Shown here piece after piece: positions 33,362 through 37,205 of a stretch of DNA of 37,205 nt; position 1 is the first letter of the stretch; every line of letters begins with the position of its first letter. The position numbers and the translations under genes were made by a program. Under the pieces are notes generated by a model, which was not told the origin of the DNA, searched no databases, and saw nothing but the letters and a program-made list of their open reading frames with translations. This DNA comes from Mucilaginibacter sp. (GTDB lineage Bacteria; Bacteroidota; Bacteroidia; Sphingobacteriales; Sphingobacteriaceae). The stretch is taken from assembly GCA_028287865.1 (NCBI GenBank), contig JAQBOU010000087.1:1-37205 (forward strand), written 5' to 3'.

Positions 33362-35190
33362 TCCTTAATTACCTCATTTAAAACCGGATGATCCAGTGTA
33401 CTTATGGAAGTGTGCCCGCTTTTAAGCTCGTCAAAAACAATAATATCGTTAAGCCCTTTTTTAAGCCAGCATGCCGGAATATACAGTGTTTGCTGCGGGC
33501 CAATTTGCCAGTATTTACCCAAGTTATAACCGTTTAAAAAAACAAACCCTTTACCAAAACCGTGCATATCCAAATAGGTGTCGCCGGTTTCTGTTAAGGT
33601 AAATGTGCCTTTGTATAATGCAGGCTGCAGGTTGTAACTGTTTTTATTGACGCTATAGCTAAATCCGGCCGCTGTAATAAAAGGAAATTTATACATATTC
33701 CAGCCGGTTAATTCCACCTTATTTAATGTTACCTTCTCGGTTATGCCCTGCCGGTTATCTGTTAAATAAGGCCCATAATTAATTCGGCCATTATTCTCTA
33801 CTAAAATGTCCAGTATGGCGTTGGGAGCAGTGCTGTTGATCTCCGCAGAATCTTGCTTCAACCTTCTGTCTAATATGCTCACCCGCTTTCCATTTAAGTA
33901 AATGATCGCATAATCACGCATTTCATTAATTTTCAACAGGCCCGTCACTGCATTTTTTAAGGTAGTACGATACAACACAAAACCATAGCCCTGGTTAAGG
34001 TCCTCAAAACATAATGGATGGATAGAAATTACCGGCTTACCTAAATTGCCAAATAATTGCGCACGTTCAACCAGGTCGATATTTTTGATAGTGATCGTTT
34101 TATTTTTATCCGGAACAGGAGGCAGCTTTTCCCGGGCAGTCAAATGTTTTTCAATCACCTCACGGAATTTGTAAAACTTGGCCGTAGGATTACCCCCTTC
34201 ATCAAGAGGCGCATCATAATCATAACTGGAGGTTTGCGGTGAATAGGGATCGCGCTTGTTCATATTGGCGCCATTCATAAAATCGCGGGTAGTTCCGCCA
34301 TGAAACATATACAGGTTAATGGAGATCCCTGCTGATAAAACCTGGTCCAGCTTCTTAGCATCTGTATCAGCGTTGCTTCCCGAATGCGGGCTGCCCCAGC
34401 TATCAAACCAACCCGGATACCATTCAGCTATATAATAAGGTCCTTTACCATCGTGGTATTTATTTATCAGCTTTTTTACCGCCGACGGATCATCCAATCC
34501 GTTAACTGCTGGTAAATAGCCGGGCAGATAGCCCCGCGGTAATTGTGCGGGCCCATCGCAGGTAAATAGCAGTCCGCTAAATCCACCTTCGCGGAATATC
34601 TTACGATTAATATCCAGGTATTCCTTATCATCGCTGTAAGAGCCATATTCATTCTCAATTTGAACCATTAAAATATTGCCGCCATTAGTCACCAGCAACG
34701 GCGAAAGCTGTTTACCCAACTGCATAATGTAATCATGGTAGGCTTTTAAAAACTTGGGGTCTTTACTGCGCACCTTTAAAGTTTTGTCCTTTAACAACCA
34801 CCAGGGGTAGCCGCCAAATTCCCACTCCGCACAAGCGTAAGGGCTGGGCCTCAAAACCACCCACAAGCCTTCCTCTTTAGCAATCCGTACAAATTGTGCT
34901 ATATCATTATTGCCTTTAAAATCATATTTACCCTGTTTCGGTTCTTCCGCGTTCCAAAAAACATAAGTGCCGATAGTATTTAAGCCCATAGCCTTAGCCA
35001 TCCGCAGACGGGCGCGCCAGTAGTCGACCGGAATCCTGGTGCAATGCATTTCGCCCGAAATTAGCTGCAATGGTTTTCCATCGAGTAAAAATGTTGAATC
35101 GCCAAGCGTAAACGAATGAGTTGCTTTTTGCGCACTGCTAAAATTTGCCAGAACGGTTAAAAAGGCAGCAACGATAGTTAGCTTTTTCAT
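33358..35190 (-). CDS. Glycoside hydrolase family 35 beta-galactosidase
   Basis: A 610-residue secreted enzyme from the ATG at 35190 ('MKKLTIVAAFLTVLANFSSA' signal peptide); a GTG three codons earlier is possible but less natural. The catalytic (beta/alpha)8 domain has 'QLISGEMHCTRIPVDYW' and 'GTYVFWNAEEP'. The acid/base Glu181 is in 'QIENEYGSY' and the nucleophile Glu256 in 'IAEWYPGWFDSWG'. The C-terminal beta-sandwich domains include 'LNGYNLGKYWQIGPQQTLYI', typical of GH35. It should release terminal beta-galactose from plant or other glycans in the periplasm or outside. No SusC/SusD pair is adjacent, so it is not part of a visible polysaccharide locus. Confidence 0.94.
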   Translation of the reverse strand: MKKLTIVAAFLTVLANFSSAQKATHSFTLGDSTFLLDGKPLQLISGEMHCTRIPVDYWRARLRMAKAMGLNTIGTYVFWNAEEPKQGKYDFKGNNDIAQFVRIAKEEGLWVVLRPSPYACAEWEFGGYPWWLLKDKTLKVRSKDPKFLKAYHDYIMQLGKQLSPLLVTNGGNILMVQIENEYGSYSDDKEYLDINRKIFREGGFSGLLFTCDGPAQLPRGYLPGYLPAVNGLDDPSAVKKLINKYHDGKGPYYIAEWYPGWFDSWGSPHSGSNADTDAKKLDQVLSAGISINLYMFHGGTTRDFMNGANMNKRDPYSPQTSSYDYDAPLDEGGNPTAKFYKFREVIEKHLTAREKLPPVPDKNKTITIKNIDLVERAQLFGNLGKPVISIHPLCFEDLNQGYGFVLYRTTLKNAVTGLLKINEMRDYAIIYLNGKRVSILDRRLKQDSAEINSTAPNAILDILVENNGRINYGPYLTDNRQGITEKVTLNKVELTGWNMYKFPFITAAGFSYSVNKNSYNLQPALYKGTFTLTETGDTYLDMHGFGKGFVFLNGYNLGKYWQIGPQQTLYIPACWLKKGLNDIIVFDELKSGHTSISTLDHPVLNEVIKD

Positions 35191-35312
35191 GAGAGACACT
35201 ATTTGTGAAATGCAGGCAAATTACTCATTTCAAACAAATATTACCGGCATAAGCGAATGTCAGCAGGCATAAACGTTTTTACCCTGGATTTTCTTTAAAT
35301 AAAAATAAATTC

Positions 35313-35320
35313 TATCTTGC
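35313..35320 (+). promoter_or_regulatory. Possible -7 box ahead of the fluoride riboswitch
   Basis: The octamer 'tatcttgc' is an imperfect TAnnTTTG match ending 3 bases before the aptamer's first helix, so transcription could begin at or near the aptamer start. No good -33 element is visible. Confidence 0.3.
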
Positions 35321-35323
35321 ATC

Positions 35324-35375
35324 AGGAAATGGTGCCTTCCTTTTAAAAACCGCATTTGCTGATGGCGCCTGCAAC
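35324..35375 (+). ncRNA. Fluoride riboswitch (crcB motif)
   Basis: The fold is readable by eye. P1 pairs 'agga'+'a' (35324-35328) with 'ttcct' (35337-35341). The segment 'aaatggtgcc' follows P1's 5' strand. The conserved 'aaaccgc' (35347-35353) leads to a short P3 and the hallmark 'gctgatg' (35358-35364). The pseudoknot pairs 'ggtgcc' (35331-35336) with 'ggcgcc' (35364-35369) over six pairs, one of them G-U. This matches known crcB aptamers in order and spacing; the deviations are 'aatgg' for 'gatgg' and 'cctgc' for 'cctac'. It lies about 215 bp upstream of a CLC-F-like transporter, the expected target. The class is known; the call here is by sequence inspection. Confidence 0.82.
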
Positions 35376-35589
35376 ATTCTTTAACAGGCAATAAAGCCGG
35401 TTGATTTATTATTTGCAGGTGAAAAATTCAAACCGTTCAATTTATAAAACGATACCGTTGCAAGGACACTCAATCCTGTGTTTAACGGCTTTATCATTAA
35501 AAAATTTATATTTATTTTTAAAGAATCTGATAATCGCTGTTTTGATTTATTTTGCTTGCCTTTCTGTTAATCCAATAGTGTAAATCACA
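35367..35589 (+). promoter_or_regulatory. Putative expression platform and leader of the CLC gene
   Basis: A hairpin 'gcctg' (35367-35371) / 'caggc' (35385-35389) would use bases of the pseudoknot's 3' strand, so it and the ligand-bound aptamer exclude each other. Further on, 'ataaagccg' (35391-35399) is complementary to 'cggctttat' (35486-35494), which is followed by an A/T-rich tract with several T-runs and could form a large terminator. The rest of the leader holds no credible gene. The mechanism is inference. Confidence 0.4.
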
Positions 35590-36987
35590 ATGACCAAAAA
35601 CACTTCTATCCCTTTTAAGGAACACCTAGCTATACTAAAGCAACTGATAAGGTGGACAATTTTTATATTCCCCGTTGCCGCGGTTATTGGAAGTGTAGTT
35701 GCTTTTTTTCTATGGTTGCTAAACACAGCAATTCATTTCAGGTTTGATCATGCATGGCTGTTATTTTTGCTTCCATTAGCCGGTTTATTGATCCATTTTA
35801 TTTATCAATGGGCAGGCAGGTCGGCAGAAAAAGGCAATAACCTGATCATGGAAGAAATTCATGAAGAGGGAGGGGGCATACCTAAAAGGATGGCGCCTAT
35901 CATTTTACTTACTACCATAATCACACACTTATTTGGCGGCTCCGCAGGGCGCGAAGGTACAGCAGTTCAAATTGGCGGAAGTATTGCTGCAATGTTTGGC
36001 AAATGGTTTAAACTTACCGGTCCGGATTTAAGCATCATTCTCATAGCGGGAATAGCCGCAGGTTTTGGCGCTGTATTTGGCACGCCTGTAACCGGCGCCA
36101 TTTTTGCAATGGAGGTGTTAACAATTGGCAAAATTCAATATAACGCATTAATACCAGCTTTAATAGCGGCGGTAGTTGGCGATGTTACAGTTGGGGCATG
36201 GCATATAACCCATGTACATTATCATATTGATGCTATCCCACACTCGTCCGACTTTTTAACGGGATTTTTTCATTTTGATGCGCTATTGCTGGGCAAAGTT
36301 ATTATCGCCTCGGCTGTGTTTGGCCTTTCCAGTTTTCTTTTTGCAGGAATGGTTCATGAAATTAAAGGTGCTTGCCTTAAGCTTTTCAAATTTAAATGGA
36401 TGATACCGGTTTTTGGTGGGTTGATAATTATCGGCCTTACCCTATTTATTGGCAAGCCAGATTACCTGAGCCTGGGGGTAGATGCTGAATATCCCGGGGC
36501 CATTACTATTCCTTCCGCTTTTCATGTCGGCGGATCGGATACCTGGAGCTGGCTATGGAAAACTATCTATACAACCCTTACTATCGGAACCGGATTTAAG
36601 GGCGGTGAGGTTACTCCTTTATTTTATATAGGCGCCACACTGGGTAATACTTTGTCAGGCCTTTTAAATGCTCCCGTTAGTCTTTTCGCTGCCCTGGGTT
36701 TTATAGCTGTTTTTGCCGGCGCCACTAATACCCCTTTAGCCTGTACCTTTATGGGTATAGAGCTATTTGGAGGGGAATATGCTTTACTATTTGCGGTAGC
36801 CTGTTTTACAGCCTATGTTTTTAGCGGGCACTCCGGGGTTTACAGCTCGCAGCTTATTACCATACCGAAAATTTCAGATAAATATTACTCCGCGGAAACT
36901 TCATTAACTGAAGCATCAAAACGGCGGGGATATCTCTACCAGAAATTCAAAAAATACCGCTTGCCTTCAAGGAAACTAAAAGACTAA
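35590..36987 (+). CDS. eriC: CLC-family transporter, probable fluoride/proton antiporter (CLC-F type)
   Basis: A 465-residue multi-helix membrane protein of the CLC family. Filter-region motifs are 'EEGGGIPKRMAP', 'GGSAGREGTAVQIGG' with the gating Glu122, 'FGTPVTGAIFAMEV' with Glu175, and 'GFKGGEVTPLFYIGATLGN'. The GREGT sequence (in place of GKEGP/GREGP), the 'HLFGGSAGREGT' context and the GGEVTP loop match what I recall of CLC-F fluoride exporters, not chloride antiporters. The fluoride riboswitch upstream strongly supports this. It would expel toxic fluoride in exchange for protons at the inner membrane. The start ATG at 35590 fits the family; an in-frame stop region precedes it. Annotation pipelines would probably call it a voltage-gated chloride channel protein. 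Confidence 0.88.
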   Translation: MTKNTSIPFKEHLAILKQLIRWTIFIFPVAAVIGSVVAFFLWLLNTAIHFRFDHAWLLFLLPLAGLLIHFIYQWAGRSAEKGNNLIMEEIHEEGGGIPKRMAPIILLTTIITHLFGGSAGREGTAVQIGGSIAAMFGKWFKLTGPDLSIILIAGIAAGFGAVFGTPVTGAIFAMEVLTIGKIQYNALIPALIAAVVGDVTVGAWHITHVHYHIDAIPHSSDFLTGFFHFDALLLGKVIIASAVFGLSSFLFAGMVHEIKGACLKLFKFKWMIPVFGGLIIIGLTLFIGKPDYLSLGVDAEYPGAITIPSAFHVGGSDTWSWLWKTIYTTLTIGTGFKGGEVTPLFYIGATLGNTLSGLLNAPVSLFAALGFIAVFAGATNTPLACTFMGIELFGGEYALLFAVACFTAYVFSGHSGVYSSQLITIPKISDKYYSAETSLTEASKRRGYLYQKFKKYRLPSRKLKD

Positions 36988-36990
36988 GAG

Positions 36991-37011
36991 ATATCATTTC
37001 TTAAATGAGAT
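36991..37011. terminator. Weak hairpin between convergent genes
   Basis: 'tcattt' (36994-36999) pairs with 'aaatga' (37003-37008) around a 3-base loop, with two more pairs beyond one mismatch. It sits in the 36-bp gap between the CLC gene (+) and the partial gene (-). The stem is AT-rich, so this is a weak call. Confidence 0.3.
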
Positions 37012-37023
37012 AACTTCCTATTA

Positions 37024-37205
37024 CTAAAATAATCCAAGCTGACCTTTATCATCAATTTCTATATCATCAGGATTGGTAATTTCAAAGTCTACTTTTTTTG
37101 CCAGGGATTCCACCGATTTTTCCGGTGATTCCACTGATTGTGCAGGTGCGTCTTCTGGTTTCTCCGTCGGTTTAACAGCCTGTACTGACTTAACAACAAC
37201 AATTT
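37024..37205 (-). CDS. C-terminal fragment of an unidentified protein (5' end outside window)
   Basis: The minus-strand frame is open from the right edge to a TAG at 37024-37026, giving the last 60 residues. The visible part is a disordered Pro/Glu/Lys-rich linker ('VKPTEKPEDAPAQSVESPEK') with a short internal repeat (SVES twice), then an acidic stretch ('NPDDIEIDD') and the terminus 'GQLGLF'. QLGLF resembles the beta-clamp-binding consensus QL(S/D)LF, so a DNA replication or repair protein is possible; a Bacteroidota topoisomerase IV/gyrase A-type C-terminus is another guess. The family cannot be decided from this part. Confidence 0.7.
   Translation of the reverse strand, partial: IVVVKSVQAVKPTEKPEDAPAQSVESPEKSVESLAKKVDFEITNPDDIEIDDKGQLGLF

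Noticed and set aside
33358..35190. GH35 gene as part of a polysaccharide utilisation locus
   Set aside because: No SusC/SusD pair, other hydrolases or hybrid regulator next to it; the neighbouring kinase lacks a hybrid architecture.
35401..35583. 60-codon frame between the riboswitch and the CLC gene
   Set aside because: TTG start, AT-driven composition, and location inside a predicted structured leader; a leader peptide cannot be excluded but has no support.

Overview
The window looks like the chromosome of a Bacteroidota soil or rhizosphere bacterium, most likely a Sphingobacteriaceae member such as Mucilaginibacter or Pedobacter. I infer this from moderate GC with AT-rich gaps, mostly absent Shine-Dalgarno sites, one or two TAnnTTTG-like -7 boxes, trains of ~800-residue FtsX/MacB-type permeases, an HYC_CC_PP-type protein, Rcp1-type response regulators and PAS-rich histidine kinases. 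No rRNA, tRNA, CRISPR array or complete insertion sequence was seen.

Layout. (1) 1-3736 (+): a signalling operon with a 5'-truncated histidine kinase carrying at least twelve 63-bp tandem repeats, an Rcp1-like single-domain response regulator, and a REC-PAS-histidine kinase. (2) 3907-4116: a 210-bp MITE-like element with 22-bp inverted ends. (3) 4143-5852 (-): a zinc alcohol dehydrogenase and a co-oriented protein of unknown function. (4) 6311-13695 (+): three tandem paralogous ABC permeases without an ATPase. (5) 13781-14065: an imperfect inverted-repeat element abutting a fragment that looks like the C-terminus of an outer-membrane barrel protein. (6) 14173-18912: PfkB-type kinase, cytochrome b5-like protein, ECF sigma factor, murB, a small membrane protein and a Tat-exported short-chain dehydrogenase. 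(7) 18943-26570 (-): a Cus-type copper/silver efflux operon (HYC_CC_PP protein, metal-binding peptide, CusA pump split by a frameshift, TolC-like channel, two adaptors) ending in a hairpin terminator. (8) 26781-30567: YncE-propeller/phosphoesterase fusion, small membrane protein, aldose epimerase-like protein. (9) 30857-35190: a four-PAS histidine kinase whose stop codon is shared with a convergent GH35 beta-galactosidase. (10) 35324-36987: a fluoride riboswitch (crcB motif) ahead of a CLC-type transporter with the features of the fluoride-exporting CLC-F clade. (11) 37024-37205 (-): the 3' end of a gene ending in QLGLF, which resembles a beta-clamp-binding motif.

How the genes fit together. 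The window is a mixed chromosomal segment and not one island. Its coherent modules are the repeat-kinase/regulator cluster, the Cus efflux operon and the riboswitch-controlled fluoride exporter. The points most worth checking are the repeat array in the kinase, the fluoride riboswitch with a competing downstream hairpin, the split cusA, and the two small inverted-repeat elements.
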